A DNA stretch of 64,000 nt from Pseudomonas sp. Teo4 (GCF_034387475.1 NZ_JAXCIL010000001.1:2356001-2420000), one strand, 5' to 3'. Counted from the first letter of the stretch, positions 7,915 to 17,602 are shown. A program made the numbers and translations. Notes: generated from the letters alone by a model not told the origin.

Positions 7915-8520
7915 ATGACCAACAGCCATCCATTGCGCAGCATTGCCGTGTTCTGCGGTTCCAACCATGGCTTTAACCCTGACTATGTGGAAGGCGCTCG
8001 CGCCCTAGGCCGGGAAATTGCCCGACGCGGTTTGCGCCTGGTGTACGGTGGTACCGACAAAGGCCTGATGGGCGTCATGGCTGACACCGTGCTCGCCGAA
8101 GGTGGCGAAGTCGTCGGTATCATTACGAAGTTACTGTTCAACCGCGGGCACATGCACCAGCAGCTGACCCGCTACGAGGTGACCGAAGACATGCGCGGGC
8201 GCAAGGCACGCATGAGCGAATGCGCCGATGCGTTCATTGCCTTGCCCGGCGGCCTGGGAACTTTTGAAGAGCTGTTTGAGGTGGCAACGCTGACCCAATT
8301 GGGCGAGCACCACAAAGGCGTGGCTTGCATGAACATCGGTGGCTTTTTCGAGCCGGTACGCAGCCTGTTCAAGCACGCCGTGACTGAAGGGTTCATGAAA
8401 GTGGAACACAGCGATATGTTGATTTATCACACCGATCCATCGGTGCTGATCGATACGCTGAAACAGTGGCAAGAGCCGATGGTCGACAAATGGATCGAGC
8501 CTCCACACAGGCCTGCTTGA
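7915..8520 (+). CDS. LOG-family phosphoribohydrolase (TIGR00730 type)
   Basis: 201 residues. Starts with the Rossmann-like 'IAVFCGSNHGFNPDYVEGA', has 'LVYGGTDKGLMGVMADTVL', the conserved 'GRKARMSECADAFIALPGG' and the diagnostic PGGLGTFEE motif (about residues 109-117). The PGGxGTxxE motif defines LOG proteins, which release a free base from nucleoside 5'-monophosphates; in bacteria they are annotated as cytokinin riboside monophosphate phosphoribohydrolases or nucleotide-salvage enzymes. The start has AGGAA 9 bases upstream. The preceding 206 bases hold no convincing gene. It stands alone before REP sequences. Confidence 0.88.
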   Translation: MTNSHPLRSIAVFCGSNHGFNPDYVEGARALGREIARRGLRLVYGGTDKGLMGVMADTVLAEGGEVVGIITKLLFNRGHMHQQLTRYEVTEDMRGRKARMSECADAFIALPGGLGTFEELFEVATLTQLGEHHKGVACMNIGGFFEPVRSLFKHAVTEGFMKVEHSDMLIYHTDPSVLIDTLKQWQEPMVDKWIEPPHRPA

Positions 8521-8608
8521 GTTCTGGAGAGTCTGCGTTGATCCAGGTGCAGATACCGACTGAACAGCGGACGCTGCACCCACTCGGCCGATTTGGGTTG
8601 TCTGGTCG

Positions 8609-8702
8609 GGCCTCATCGCCGGCAAGCCGGCTCCCACATGAGCCGCACCAACCTTGAGACCACCGCGGTACCTGTAGGAGCCGGCTTGCCGGCGATGAGG
8701 CC
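8609..8702. repeat. Paired inverted REP elements
   Basis: A 26-base arm at 8609-8634 is repeated in inverted orientation at 8677-8702, both containing the core GCCGGCAAGCCGGCTCC. The same core recurs at 17614-17678 and 49806-49892. This is the extragenic palindrome type common in P. putida-group genomes; it may act as a transcript end or a target for IS elements. Confidence 0.8.
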
Positions 8703-8854
8703 GGCACAGGCAGCAAGGCACCAAATTAGTGCACTGACTGCCCACCCGCCACAACAAGACGCACGCCTTCCACCCCCTGCCCCACCCTCGAACACCCCGA
8801 TTCACATCCTGTGACACACGCCAACGTTTGCGTCTATTGCGCGTCATAACGAAA

Positions 8855-8876
8855 GTGACCGACGGGTCACCTTTTT
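8855..8876 (+). terminator. Hairpin with T-run upstream of glgA
   Basis: GTGACC (8855-8860), loop GACG and GGTCAC (8865-8870) are followed by CTTTTT. It could end transcription from the LOG gene or act early in a long glgA leader if a promoter lies further upstream. Confidence 0.55.
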
Positions 8877-8889
8877 ATCTCCGCGTCTC

Positions 8890-8973
8890 CTACACTCTGT
8901 TTTCGGCCCGCGATTTGCTCTGTAGAAAAGCGACGGAAAAAAGTCGAACTTTCTGAAAAGGCGGCGGGTCATG
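8890..8973 (+). promoter_or_regulatory. Candidate stress promoters (RpoS- and AlgU-type) for the glgA operon
   Basis: CTACACT at 8890-8896 matches the RpoS -10 pattern CTAYRCT. GAACTT at 8946-8951 is a perfect AlgU/sigmaE -35, followed after 17 bases by TCATG (8969-8973), a partial match to the TCTGA -10. Alpha-glucan and trehalose genes are stress-related in pseudomonads, which fits, but start sites are not shown by sequence alone. Confidence 0.35.
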
Positions 8974-9186
8974 GAGTAAATAGGCCATTGCAAAGGGACT
9001 TCCCACGCTAAGGCTCGCCCACCCCATTCAGTCAAACGCTTTCGGCCGGAATGCCGATCGCGCAGTGCCTGCGCGCACGACTCAGGGGCAAGGACTGCAC
9101 TACGAAGTTACGCATTCAGAGAGAACCAGCACGATATATCGCAACGGGTGCCAGCACCCGACCAGAACATAGGGACGGAGAGAAGT

Positions 9187-10746
9187 ATGATCAGTGCCGC
9201 TGTCGAACCTCATGTAGATTCATTCCAACCGGACAATCGCGAACCGCTCACCCCGGACTTCGCCACGACAGCCAAGGCACCTGGCGCCCAGCGCCAGCAC
9301 AACCCCAACAAGCGCAAGATCCTGTTCGTCACCTCGGAAATCGCCGACCTGGTCAAGACCGGCGGCCTGGGCGATGTGTCCGCGGCGCTGCCGCGCGCAC
9401 TGGCACATCTGCACGATGTCCGGGTACTGATCCCCGGCTACCGCCAGGTGATGGAGAGCGATAACCCGATTCACATCGTCGGCGAACTGGGCGGCCACGC
9501 AGCCCTGCCGCCCTGCAAGATCGGACGCATGGACCTGGCCGACGGGCTGGTCATCTATGTACTGATCTGCCCTGAGCTGTACCAGCGCGATGGCACTCCC
9601 TATGGTGCCAACAACGGTCGCGACTGGCCCGACAACCACATCCGCTTCGCACGCCTGGGCCTGGCCGCTGCTGAAATCGCTGCTGGCGAAGGCATGATTC
9701 ACTGGAAACCCGAGGTGGTGCACGCCCACGACTGGCCGGCAGGCCTCGCCCCGGCCTATATGCACTGGCGTGGGCTCAACACGCCGACCCTGTTCACCAT
9801 CCACAACCTGGCCTACCAGGGCGTGTACAGCCGCGCCTGCAGCCCGGAGCTGGCGATTCCCGAACACGCCATGCAGCAGGAAGGCATGGAGTTCTACGGC
9901 AAGCTGTCGTTCCTCAAGGCAGGCCTGGCCTACTCCAGCCACATCACCACGGTCAGCGCCACCTATGCCCGGGAAATCACCACCCCCGAGTTCGGTTGCG
10001 GCCTCGATGGCTTCCTGGCCAGCAAGGCCCAGCAAGGCCTGCTCGGCGGCATTCCCAATGGCATCGACGAAAGCTGGGACTCGGCCACCGACAAGTACCT
10101 GCAGCACAACTTCAGCATCAATGACTGGGAAGGCAAGGCACGCAATACCCACGAGGTACGTGAGCTGTTCGAACTGGAACCGTCCGAAGGCCCGCTGTTC
10201 GCCGTGGTTTCGCGGCTGGTGTACCAGAAGGGCCTGGACCTGACCCTGGGAGTGGCCGACTACATCGTCGAACAAGGTGGGCAGATCGCGATCATCGGCC
10301 GTGGCGAGCCGGAAGAAGAGCAAGCCATGCGCGAGTTGGCCCTGCGCCACCCCGGCCGTATCGGCGTGCGCATCGGCTTCAACGAAACCGATGCACGGCG
10401 CATGTTCGCCGGTAGCGACTTCCTGCTCATGCCGTCGCGCTACGAGCCGTGCGGCCTGAGCCAGATGTACGCCCAGCGCTTCGGCTCGCTGCCGGTGGCG
10501 CGCAATACCGGCGGGCTGGCCGACACCATCGAGAACGGCGTCACCGGGTTCCTGTTCGATGAGTCGACCGTGGACAGCTACCGCGAAGCCTTGAGCCGGG
10601 CCTTCTATGTCTACAGCAAGCCCAACCTGCTCAACGCCATGCGCTGCCTGTCGATGACCCAGCCGTTCAACTGGTGCCAGGCGGTGGAACCCTACGCCCG
10701 CCTCTACGAGGACCTGGTCAAGCAGGCGCAGTTCAGCCACTACTGA
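9187..10746 (+). CDS. glgA: Glycogen synthase (GT5)
   Basis: 519 residues from the ATG at 9187 (GGAG 6 bases upstream). An N-terminal tail of about 40 polar residues precedes the GT5 start 'KRKILFVTSEIADLVKTGGLGDVSAAL' with the nucleotide-sugar-binding KTGGL motif (about residue 57). The second lobe has 'SRLVYQKGLDLTLGV' (about 340) and the catalytic loop 'PSRYEPCGLSQMYAQRFGSL', then 'NTGGLADTI'. It adds glucose from a nucleotide sugar to alpha-1,4-glucan in the cytoplasm. First gene of glgA-treZ-malQ-treY; treZ follows after 13 bases. No glgC (ADP-glucose pyrophosphorylase) is in the window, so the donor and its source are not shown here. Confidence 0.95.
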   Translation: MISAAVEPHVDSFQPDNREPLTPDFATTAKAPGAQRQHNPNKRKILFVTSEIADLVKTGGLGDVSAALPRALAHLHDVRVLIPGYRQVMESDNPIHIVGELGGHAALPPCKIGRMDLADGLVIYVLICPELYQRDGTPYGANNGRDWPDNHIRFARLGLAAAEIAAGEGMIHWKPEVVHAHDWPAGLAPAYMHWRGLNTPTLFTIHNLAYQGVYSRACSPELAIPEHAMQQEGMEFYGKLSFLKAGLAYSSHITTVSATYAREITTPEFGCGLDGFLASKAQQGLLGGIPNGIDESWDSATDKYLQHNFSINDWEGKARNTHEVRELFELEPSEGPLFAVVSRLVYQKGLDLTLGVADYIVEQGGQIAIIGRGEPEEEQAMRELALRHPGRIGVRIGFNETDARRMFAGSDFLLMPSRYEPCGLSQMYAQRFGSLPVARNTGGLADTIENGVTGFLFDESTVDSYREALSRAFYVYSKPNLLNAMRCLSMTQPFNWCQAVEPYARLYEDLVKQAQFSHY

Positions 10747-10759
10747 GCGGGGGCCGAAG

Positions 10760-12502
10760 ATGCACAGACATGGCGCACACCTGCTGGACGCCACGTCGGC
10801 GCGCTTCGCCCTGTGGGCGCCGGATGCGCGCAGCGTGAGCCTGGAACTGGAGCAGCAGCCCGCGATCGGGCTGCTGCCCGAGGCCAACGGCTGGTTCACC
10901 GGGGTTGCCCAGTGCCAGGCCGGTGACCGTTATCGCTACCGTATCGACGGCGAGCTGTTGGTGGCCGACCCGGCTTCACGCTACCAGCCCGAGGGGGTCG
11001 ATGGCCCCAGCCAAGTCGTCGATACAAACGCCTATGCCTGGCAACACCCCTGGCAGGGCCGGCCATGGCACGAGGCGGTGATCCAGGAGCTGCACGTGGG
11101 CCTGCTCGACGGTTATGCCGGGGTCGCCCGGCAACTGCCGCGCCTGGCACACCTGGGCATCAGCGCCATCGAGCTGATGCCCCTCGGGCAGTTCCCTGGC
11201 ACGCGCAACTGGGGCTACGACGGCGTGCTGCCCTTCGCCCCGCAGCACAGCTACGGCAGCCCGGAACAACTGTGCGCGCTGGTCGACCAGGCCCACGGCC
11301 AAGGGCTGATGGTGCTGGTGGATGTGGTGTACAACCACTTCGGGCCACACGGCAATTACCTGCACCAGTACGCCGGCCCATTCTTCCGTGAAGACAAACA
11401 CACGCCCTGGGGCGCGGCCATCGATTTTCGCCGCCCCGAGGTGCGCGAATTCTTCATCCAGAACGCACTGATGTGGCTATGCGACTACCGCTGCGACGGC
11501 CTGCGCCTGGATGCCGTGCACGCCATCGACCAGCCCGATTTCCTGCTGGAGCTGGCACAACGGGTGCGCGCCGCCGTGGCGCCCGGCCGGCAGGTGTGGC
11601 TGGTGCTGGAAAACGAACACAACCAGGCCTTCCTGCTGGAGCAAGGCTTCGATGCGCAGTGGAACGATGACGGCCACAATGCCCTGCATGTGCTGCTGAC
11701 CGGAGAAACCGAAGGCTACTACGCCGACTACCAGCACCGCCCAATCGACCAGCTGGCGCGCTGCCTTGCCCAAGGTTTCGTGTTCCAGGGCCAGGCCAAC
11801 CGCCACGGCACTCCACGCGGCGAGCCCAGCGGGCACCTGGCACCCACCGCGTTCGTGCTGTTTTTGCAGAACCACGATCAGGTCGGCAATCGCGCCCTGG
11901 GCGAGCGCCTGACCCGACTCTGCCCGCCTGCAGCCCTGCGCGCCGCCACCGCGCTGTTGCTGCTGGCACCGATGATTCCGCTGCTGTTCATGGGCGAGGA
12001 CGACGGCAGTTGCCGCCCGTTCCTGTTCTTCACCGATTTCCACGACGAACTGGCCGATGCCGTGCGTGAAGGCCGGCGCAACGAGTTCGCCCACTTTGCC
12101 GCCTTTACCCGGCCTGAATCACGCGAGCAGATCCCCGACCCCAACGCGCCGCACACCTTCGAGGCTTCACGGCCGCAAGCCAGGGAAGTGCTCGCCGGCT
12201 GGCACGGCCTTTACCAGCAACTGCTCGACCTGCGCCACCAGCATGTCATCCCGCACCTGCCCGGTTGCCGCGCGCTGGGCACCGAGGTGCTGGGCGACAA
12301 GGCCCTCAGCGCCCGGTGGCGGCTGGGCAATGGCAACACCCTGCGTATCGACCTGAACCTGGCCGACACCGCCCAGGCGGTCGAACTGCCCAGCGTCGAA
12401 CAGCGCCTGTACGACACCGCCGACAACGCACACCCCGACTCTTGCCTGGCCGCCTACAGCTGCGTGGTCAGCCTGCTCACCCCTGGCCAGGAGCGCCCAT
12501 GA
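10760..12502 (+). CDS. treZ: Malto-oligosyltrehalose trehalohydrolase
   Basis: 580 residues, GH13. An N-terminal beta-sandwich ('RFALWAPDARSVSLEL') leads to the barrel with 'DVVYNHFGPHGNYL', the nucleophile region 'CDGLRLDAVHAIDQPDFL' (Asp about 248), the acid/base 'VLENEHN' (about 283) and 'LQNHDQVGNRALGERL'. The 'E-L-H-V-G' and 'NHDQVGNRA' signatures separate TreZ from GlgB. It releases trehalose from maltooligosyl-trehalose made by TreY. Its stop overlaps the malQ start (ATGA at 12499-12502), showing translational coupling. Confidence 0.95.
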   Translation: MHRHGAHLLDATSARFALWAPDARSVSLELEQQPAIGLLPEANGWFTGVAQCQAGDRYRYRIDGELLVADPASRYQPEGVDGPSQVVDTNAYAWQHPWQGRPWHEAVIQELHVGLLDGYAGVARQLPRLAHLGISAIELMPLGQFPGTRNWGYDGVLPFAPQHSYGSPEQLCALVDQAHGQGLMVLVDVVYNHFGPHGNYLHQYAGPFFREDKHTPWGAAIDFRRPEVREFFIQNALMWLCDYRCDGLRLDAVHAIDQPDFLLELAQRVRAAVAPGRQVWLVLENEHNQAFLLEQGFDAQWNDDGHNALHVLLTGETEGYYADYQHRPIDQLARCLAQGFVFQGQANRHGTPRGEPSGHLAPTAFVLFLQNHDQVGNRALGERLTRLCPPAALRAATALLLLAPMIPLLFMGEDDGSCRPFLFFTDFHDELADAVREGRRNEFAHFAAFTRPESREQIPDPNAPHTFEASRPQAREVLAGWHGLYQQLLDLRHQHVIPHLPGCRALGTEVLGDKALSARWRLGNGNTLRIDLNLADTAQAVELPSVEQRLYDTADNAHPDSCLAAYSCVVSLLTPGQERP

Positions 12503-14568
12503 GCGAAACCCCACTGCACCGTCTGGCCGAACGCGTTGGCCTGGCCCGCGACTGGATCGACGCCAACGCCAGGCCCCAGCAGGTCAGCGACGACGTGCTG
12601 CGCAAAGTCCTCGAAGCACTCGGCCACCCTGCAATGGACGACGCAGCCATCCATGCCAGCCTGCGCGTTGTCGAGGCAGCCGAAGACAGCGAACACTTGC
12701 CACCCCTGCTTACCGCCGACCTTGGCCAGCCACTGCCGCTGCAGCGCTATTTCAGCGCCGATACCCAAGCCCGCTGCACCCTGGAAGACGGCAGCCAGCG
12801 CCAGCTGACGCTGGACGCGCAGGCCCAACTGCCCGGTGACCTGCCCATCGGCTATCACACCGTGGACATCGACGGGCGCAGCTTCATCCTGGCCGTGGCG
12901 CCGCTGCGCTGCCACAGCCTGGACGACGCGGTGACGCAACCACCTGCGCGCTGCTGGGGCCTGTCAGTGCAACTGTACAGCCTGCGCCGCAACGGCGACG
13001 GTGGTTACGGCGACTGCCTGGCCCTGGAGCAGCTGGCCCGCAGCGCCGCCGAACGCGGTGCCGATGCCTTGGCCATCAGCCCGGTTCACGCGCTCTCTGC
13101 CATCGACCAGCAACACTACAGCCCCTATTCACCGTCCAGCCGACTGTTGCTCAATACCCTCTACGCCAGCCCCGCCGCCGTGCTCGGCGAGCGTGCCGTG
13201 CGCATGGCCATCGAGGCCTGCGGCCTGGAGCAAATGCTCGAAGACCTGGAGCAACGCCCCCTGGTCGATTGGCCGCGTGCCGCCGATGCCCGCCAGCGCT
13301 TGCTACAGGCGCTGTACCAGGACTTCAGCCAGGGCGACCACCCGCTGCGCGAGGACTTCGACAGTTTCCGCGCCGCAGGCGGCCAGGCGCTGGAGCACCA
13401 CTGCCGCTTTGAAGTGCTACAGGCCCAGGCCATGGAGCACGGCCTGGGCGCCGACTGGCGCAACTGGCCGAGCGCCTGGCACGACCCCTACCACCCAGAA
13501 GTCGAAGCAGTCGCCCACGCCTACCCGGCCAAGGTCGAGTTCCAAGCCTTCTGCCAATGGCTTACCGAGCGCGGCCTGCAGCGGGCCCAGGCCGCGGCCT
13601 GCGGCAACGGCATGAGCATCGGTTTGATCGCTGACCTGGCGGTGGGCGCCGACGGTGCCGGCAGCCAGGCCTGGAGCCGCCAGGACGAGCTGCTGGCCGA
13701 CCTCAAGGTGGGCGCCCCGCCCGACATTCTCAACCGCTCGGGGCAGGACTGGGGCATCTGCGCCTTCTCCCCCGAAGGCCTCAAACGCAATGGCTACCGT
13801 GCCTTCATCGAAATGCTGCGGGCCAACCTGGCGCACGCTGGCGGCCTGCGTATCGACCATGTGATGGGGCTGCGCCGCTTGTGGCTGATTCCACGAGGCT
13901 GCAAGGCAACCGAAGGGGCTTACCTGAATTATCCGCTGGACGACCTGCTGCGCCTGCTGGCCCTGGAGTCGGTGCGCCACCGGGCCATCATTCTCGGCGA
14001 AGACCTCGGCACCGTGCCTGACGGCCTGCGCGAACGGCTGGCCGACAAAGCCATCCTCGGCATGCGCGTGCTGCCGTTCGAGCAGACCTCGCCAGGGCAC
14101 TTCAAACCGATTCTCGACTGGCCCGACAATGCCCTGGCCACCACCGGCACCCACGACCTGGCGCCACTGGCCGGCTGGCTGGAAAGCCGTGACATCGACT
14201 GGAACCACCGCCTGCAGTTGATCGACGCCGCCACCGAACTGCACTGGCGCCATGAGCGGCAGAAGGAACAAGCCGGCCTGCGTCACACCCTGGAGGGCAA
14301 CTACGGGCCACTGAAAGACCACGCCGCCATCATCGACGCCGCGATCCGTTACGTCGGCCACACCCGAGCACCTCTGGTGCTGGTGCCCCTTGAAGACTTG
14401 CTTGGCAGCGACGAGCAGCCCAACCTGCCAGGCACCACCCAAGGCCACCCCAACTGGCGTCGACGTTTTGCTCAGCCCGCGCGCGAATTGCTCGACGACG
14501 AAGACGCCTCCCGCCGCCTGGAGCTACTGGCCCAGGCGCGCGAACAAGCCTGGGAGCGCGACCGATGA
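12499..14568 (+). CDS. malQ: 4-alpha-glucanotransferase (amylomaltase)
   Basis: 689 residues, GH77, the long E. coli-like form with an N-terminal extension of about 160 residues before the barrel ('WGLSVQLYSLRRNGDGGYGD'). Catalytic segments are 'LRIDHVMGLRRLWLIPRG' (nucleophile Asp about 451), 'IILGEDLGTVPDGLRERL' (Glu about 499) and 'TGTHDLAPLAGW'. It moves maltosyl or longer units between maltodextrins, so it can lengthen short products of TreZ/GlgX action. Start is fixed by the four-base ATGA overlap with treZ, and it overlaps treY in the same way. Confidence 0.95.
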   Translation: MSETPLHRLAERVGLARDWIDANARPQQVSDDVLRKVLEALGHPAMDDAAIHASLRVVEAAEDSEHLPPLLTADLGQPLPLQRYFSADTQARCTLEDGSQRQLTLDAQAQLPGDLPIGYHTVDIDGRSFILAVAPLRCHSLDDAVTQPPARCWGLSVQLYSLRRNGDGGYGDCLALEQLARSAAERGADALAISPVHALSAIDQQHYSPYSPSSRLLLNTLYASPAAVLGERAVRMAIEACGLEQMLEDLEQRPLVDWPRAADARQRLLQALYQDFSQGDHPLREDFDSFRAAGGQALEHHCRFEVLQAQAMEHGLGADWRNWPSAWHDPYHPEVEAVAHAYPAKVEFQAFCQWLTERGLQRAQAAACGNGMSIGLIADLAVGADGAGSQAWSRQDELLADLKVGAPPDILNRSGQDWGICAFSPEGLKRNGYRAFIEMLRANLAHAGGLRIDHVMGLRRLWLIPRGCKATEGAYLNYPLDDLLRLLALESVRHRAIILGEDLGTVPDGLRERLADKAILGMRVLPFEQTSPGHFKPILDWPDNALATTGTHDLAPLAGWLESRDIDWNHRLQLIDAATELHWRHERQKEQAGLRHTLEGNYGPLKDHAAIIDAAIRYVGHTRAPLVLVPLEDLLGSDEQPNLPGTTQGHPNWRRRFAQPARELLDDEDASRRLELLAQAREQAWERDR

Positions 14569-17339
14569 AGCCGTTGACCGCGACCCTGCGCCTGCAGTTT
14601 CACAGCGACTTCACCCTCGACCACGCAATGCCGCTGGTGCCGTACTTCGCCCAGCTGGGCATCAGCCACCTGTATGCCTCGCCCCTGCTCAAGGCCCGCG
14701 CCGGTTCGCGCCACGGCTACGACGTGGTCGACCCTTCCTGCGTCAACCCCGAGTTGGGTGGCGAGGCCGCCCTCGAACGCTTGGTGAGCGCGTTGCGCCA
14801 GCACGGCATGGGGCTGATCGTCGACACCGTGTCCAACCACATGGCCGTGGGCGGGGCCGACAACCCCTGGTGGCAAAGCCTGCTGGCCTGGGGACGGCGC
14901 AGCCCCTACGCCGAGTTCTTTGACATTCAGTGGCATTCGAGCGACCCGCTGCTGGCCGGGCAACTGTTGCTGCCTTTTCTCGGCAGCGACTATGGCGTGG
15001 CGCTGAAGCACGGCGAAATCCCATTGACCTTCGACGACCAGCAAGGCGTGCTGCACATTGCCCACTACGACCACCGTTTCCCGATCTGCCCGGTGGACTA
15101 CGGCTGGGTGCTGTCCCAGAGCCCTGATCCGCTGCTGCAGGCCATGGCCCCTCGTTTCGCGGCCCTGCAACAGGCCACCGAACCGCTGGAAGCCGCCCGC
15201 CCCCTGCAGGCGGAACTGGCTCGAAGCGTGGCTGACGGCGCCGACCTCGAGTCCGCCCTGCTGGCCTTCGACAGCCGCAGCGAAGCCGGTTTCAAGCGCC
15301 TGCATACCCTGCTGGAACGCCAGACCTACCGCCTGGCCAGCTGGCGCACCGCCGCCGACGACATCAACTGGCGGCGCTTTTTCGACATCAATGAACTGGG
15401 CGGCCTGAGGGTCGAGCGTGCCGTGGTGTTCGAGGCCACCCACGCCAAGCTGTTCGAGCTGATCGAGCGCGGGCTGGTCGATGGCCTGCGCATCGACCAT
15501 ATCGACGGCCTGGCCGACCCACGTCACTACTGCCGCAAGCTGCGCAGGCGAGTCGACCGACTATTGGCGCAGCGCCCCTTGAACGCGGCAGTCGAACACT
15601 TCCCGATCTACGTGGAAAAAATCCTCGGCGCAGGCGAACACCTGCACCGCGACTGGCTGACCGACGGCACCACCGGCTACGAGTTCATGAACCAGGTGTC
15701 GCTGCTGCAACATGACCCGGCAGGCGAGGCCGCGCTGACCGAATTGTGGTCAAGCTTCAGCGAGCGTCCCGACTTTGCCGAAGAAGTTCGCCAGGCACGT
15801 CACCTGGTCCTCAACGCCAGCCTGGCCGGCGACTGCGAGTCGGTGGCCCAAGCCCTGCTGCAGGTCGCCCGCGACGACCTGATGACCCGCGACCTGACTT
15901 TGGGCGCAATCCGCCGGGCTGTGCAGGCGCTGGTGGCGCACTACCCGGTTTACCGCACCTACTTCAACGCTTGCGGGCGCCCGGCCGAAGACGAGGGCTT
16001 CTTCCAGCAGGCCCTGGCCGATGCCCGCCAGAGCCTGGCCGAAGCGGACTGGCCTCTGCTGGCCCAGCTCGAACAATGGCTCGGCGGCCAGCCGTGGCGG
16101 CGCTTGCCTGCCGGCCGGCCACGCAAGCATTTGCGCCATGCCTGCGTGCGCTTCCAGCAGCTCACCGCGCCCAGTGCCGCCAAGGCTGTAGAAGACACCG
16201 CGTTCTACCGCAGCGCCCGCCTGCTGTCGCGCAACGATGTCGGCTTCGAGGCCAGCCGGTTCAGTGCTGACGTCGCTGAATTCCACAACGAAGCGCAACG
16301 CCGCCTGCGCGACTACCCCGACAATCTGCTGGCCACCGCCACCCACGACCACAAGCGCGGCGAAGACTGCCGTGCACGCCTGGCCGTGCTCAGCGAACGC
16401 GCCCCATGGCTGGCCAGCCGCGTCGAGCACTGGCGCGAACTGGCAGCCCCGCTGCGCGAGTCGCTCGAAGACGGCCAGGCCCCAAGCCCCGGCGATGAGT
16501 TGCTGCTGTTCCAGACCCTGCTGGGCAGCTGGCCGCTGGAGATCGACCTGCACGACGATGCCGCCCTGCGCGCCTATGCCGAACGCATCCGCCAGTGGCA
16601 GCAGAAGGCCCTGCGCGAAGCCAAGTTGCGCAGCAGCTGGAGTGCGCCGAACGCAGCTTACGAAGCAGCCTGCGCGGCCTACGTCGACGGCCTGCTGCTG
16701 GACCGTGAGAACCAGCAACTGCGCCAGTCACTGGCCGACGCAGTGCGCCTGATCGCCTGCCCAGGGGCCCTGAACAGCCTGGTGCAAACCCTGCTACGCA
16801 TGACCGTGCCCGGTGTGCCCGACCTGTACCAGGGCAACGAGTACTGGGATTTCAGCCTGGTCGACCCGGACAACCGCCGCGCCGTGGACTACGCTTGCAG
16901 ACGCCGCACCCTGGACGATGCCGCAACGCCCGCCGAGCTGCTCGCGCACTGGCGCGACGGGCGTATCAAGCAGGCGCTGGTGTCGCGGGTGCTGGACTGC
17001 CGCCAGGCCCACCCCGAGCTATTCCGTCGCGGGGCCTACCTGCCCCTGACCGTTCAGGGCCGGCATGCCGACAAGGTCGTGGCCTTCGCCCGCCTGGGCG
17101 AGGATGAACGCGCCATCGTCGTTGCCCCGCGCTTGGCCAGCAGCCTGCTTGGCGGCGCCCCTACACCGTTGATCCCGGCACAGAACTGGGACGACACCCG
17201 GCTGATCCTGCCGTTTGCCTTGTCGCCTGCCAATACGACGGGACTTTTCACCGCCAGTGCGGTCAGCCCTTGTAAGGAGCTGATGTTGAACAGCGTACTG
17301 GCGGAGTTTCCAGTCAATCTGTTGCTACAACAATCTTGA
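14565..17339 (+). CDS. treY: Malto-oligosyltrehalose synthase
   Basis: 924 residues, GH13. Starts 'TATLRLQFHSDFTLDHAMPL', followed by 'GISHLYASPLLKARAGSRHGYDVVD', the TreY signature. 'DTVSNHMAV', 'DGLRIDHIDGLADPRHYCRK' (nucleophile Asp about 309), 'IYVEKILGAGEHL' (Glu about 351) and the late 'TATHDHKRGEDCRARLAVLS' and 'VPGVPDLYQGNEYWDFSLVDPDNRR' segments are all present. It isomerises the reducing-end alpha-1,4 bond of maltodextrins to the alpha,alpha-1,1 bond of trehalose; TreZ then frees trehalose. ATGA overlap with malQ. Length is typical. Confidence 0.95.
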   Translation: MKPLTATLRLQFHSDFTLDHAMPLVPYFAQLGISHLYASPLLKARAGSRHGYDVVDPSCVNPELGGEAALERLVSALRQHGMGLIVDTVSNHMAVGGADNPWWQSLLAWGRRSPYAEFFDIQWHSSDPLLAGQLLLPFLGSDYGVALKHGEIPLTFDDQQGVLHIAHYDHRFPICPVDYGWVLSQSPDPLLQAMAPRFAALQQATEPLEAARPLQAELARSVADGADLESALLAFDSRSEAGFKRLHTLLERQTYRLASWRTAADDINWRRFFDINELGGLRVERAVVFEATHAKLFELIERGLVDGLRIDHIDGLADPRHYCRKLRRRVDRLLAQRPLNAAVEHFPIYVEKILGAGEHLHRDWLTDGTTGYEFMNQVSLLQHDPAGEAALTELWSSFSERPDFAEEVRQARHLVLNASLAGDCESVAQALLQVARDDLMTRDLTLGAIRRAVQALVAHYPVYRTYFNACGRPAEDEGFFQQALADARQSLAEADWPLLAQLEQWLGGQPWRRLPAGRPRKHLRHACVRFQQLTAPSAAKAVEDTAFYRSARLLSRNDVGFEASRFSADVAEFHNEAQRRLRDYPDNLLATATHDHKRGEDCRARLAVLSERAPWLASRVEHWRELAAPLRESLEDGQAPSPGDELLLFQTLLGSWPLEIDLHDDAALRAYAERIRQWQQKALREAKLRSSWSAPNAAYEAACAAYVDGLLLDRENQQLRQSLADAVRLIACPGALNSLVQTLLRMTVPGVPDLYQGNEYWDFSLVDPDNRRAVDYACRRRTLDDAATPAELLAHWRDGRIKQALVSRVLDCRQAHPELFRRGAYLPLTVQGRHADKVVAFARLGEDERAIVVAPRLASSLLGGAPTPLIPAQNWDDTRLILPFALSPANTTGLFTASAVSPCKELMLNSVLAEFPVNLLLQQS

Positions 17340-17356
17340 ACATCAGGAGCGTCATG

Positions 17357-17602
17357 ATGAGCGTCGATGAAAAGCGTATTCGCGAATTTGCCTACCAAAT
17401 CTGGGAGTCGGAAGGTAAGCCCCTCGGCCAGGAGATTCGCCATTGGGACATGGCGCGCAAACTTGCAGAAGCCGAGTCCCTGGCGCCCAAGGCCGCACCA
17501 CGCAAGCGGGCGCCGGCCAAACCGAAGGCTGCAGCTGCGGCGGCTGAGAAGCCGGCACCGGTGAAAAAGCCACGGGCAGTGAAGAAGCCCACTGCTGGGT
17601 GA
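17357..17602 (+). CDS. Small DUF2934-family protein
   Basis: 81 residues starting 'MSVDEKRIREFAYQIWESEG'; this N-terminal helix pattern ('IREFAYQIWE-x-EG-x-P-x-G-x-D/E-x-x-HW') defines DUF2934. The rest is an Ala/Lys/Pro-rich tail that is basic and probably disordered. AGGAG lies 7 bases before the ATG at 17357; the adjacent ATG at 17354 is also possible. It sits 14-17 bases after treY and before glgX, so it belongs to the glucan/trehalose unit. The function of the family is unknown; the recurrent link with glycogen genes is my recollection. Confidence 0.75.
   Translation: MSVDEKRIREFAYQIWESEGKPLGQEIRHWDMARKLAEAESLAPKAAPRKRAPAKPKAAAAAAEKPAPVKKPRAVKKPTAG

Larger units (their letters stand above)
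8703..9186. other. Long leader/intergenic region before glgA
   Basis: No convincing gene is seen. It holds a hairpin followed by T residues (8855-8876), a candidate RpoS-type -10 (8890-8896), a candidate AlgU-type promoter (8946-8973) and the ribosome-binding site GGAG upstream of the glgA ATG at 9187. An ATG at 9148 is in frame with glgA but lacks a ribosome-binding site. Confidence 0.5.

Noticed and set aside
7824..7976. Possible 50-codon leader gene overlapping the LOG gene start
   Set aside because: It has a weak AAGG site but no recognisable peptide features, and it overlaps the better supported LOG start.
9220..10899. Long open frame on the minus strand opposite glgA
   Set aside because: It is a shadow of GC-rich coding sequence; its protein has no recognisable fold and the sense strand encodes an intact GlgA.
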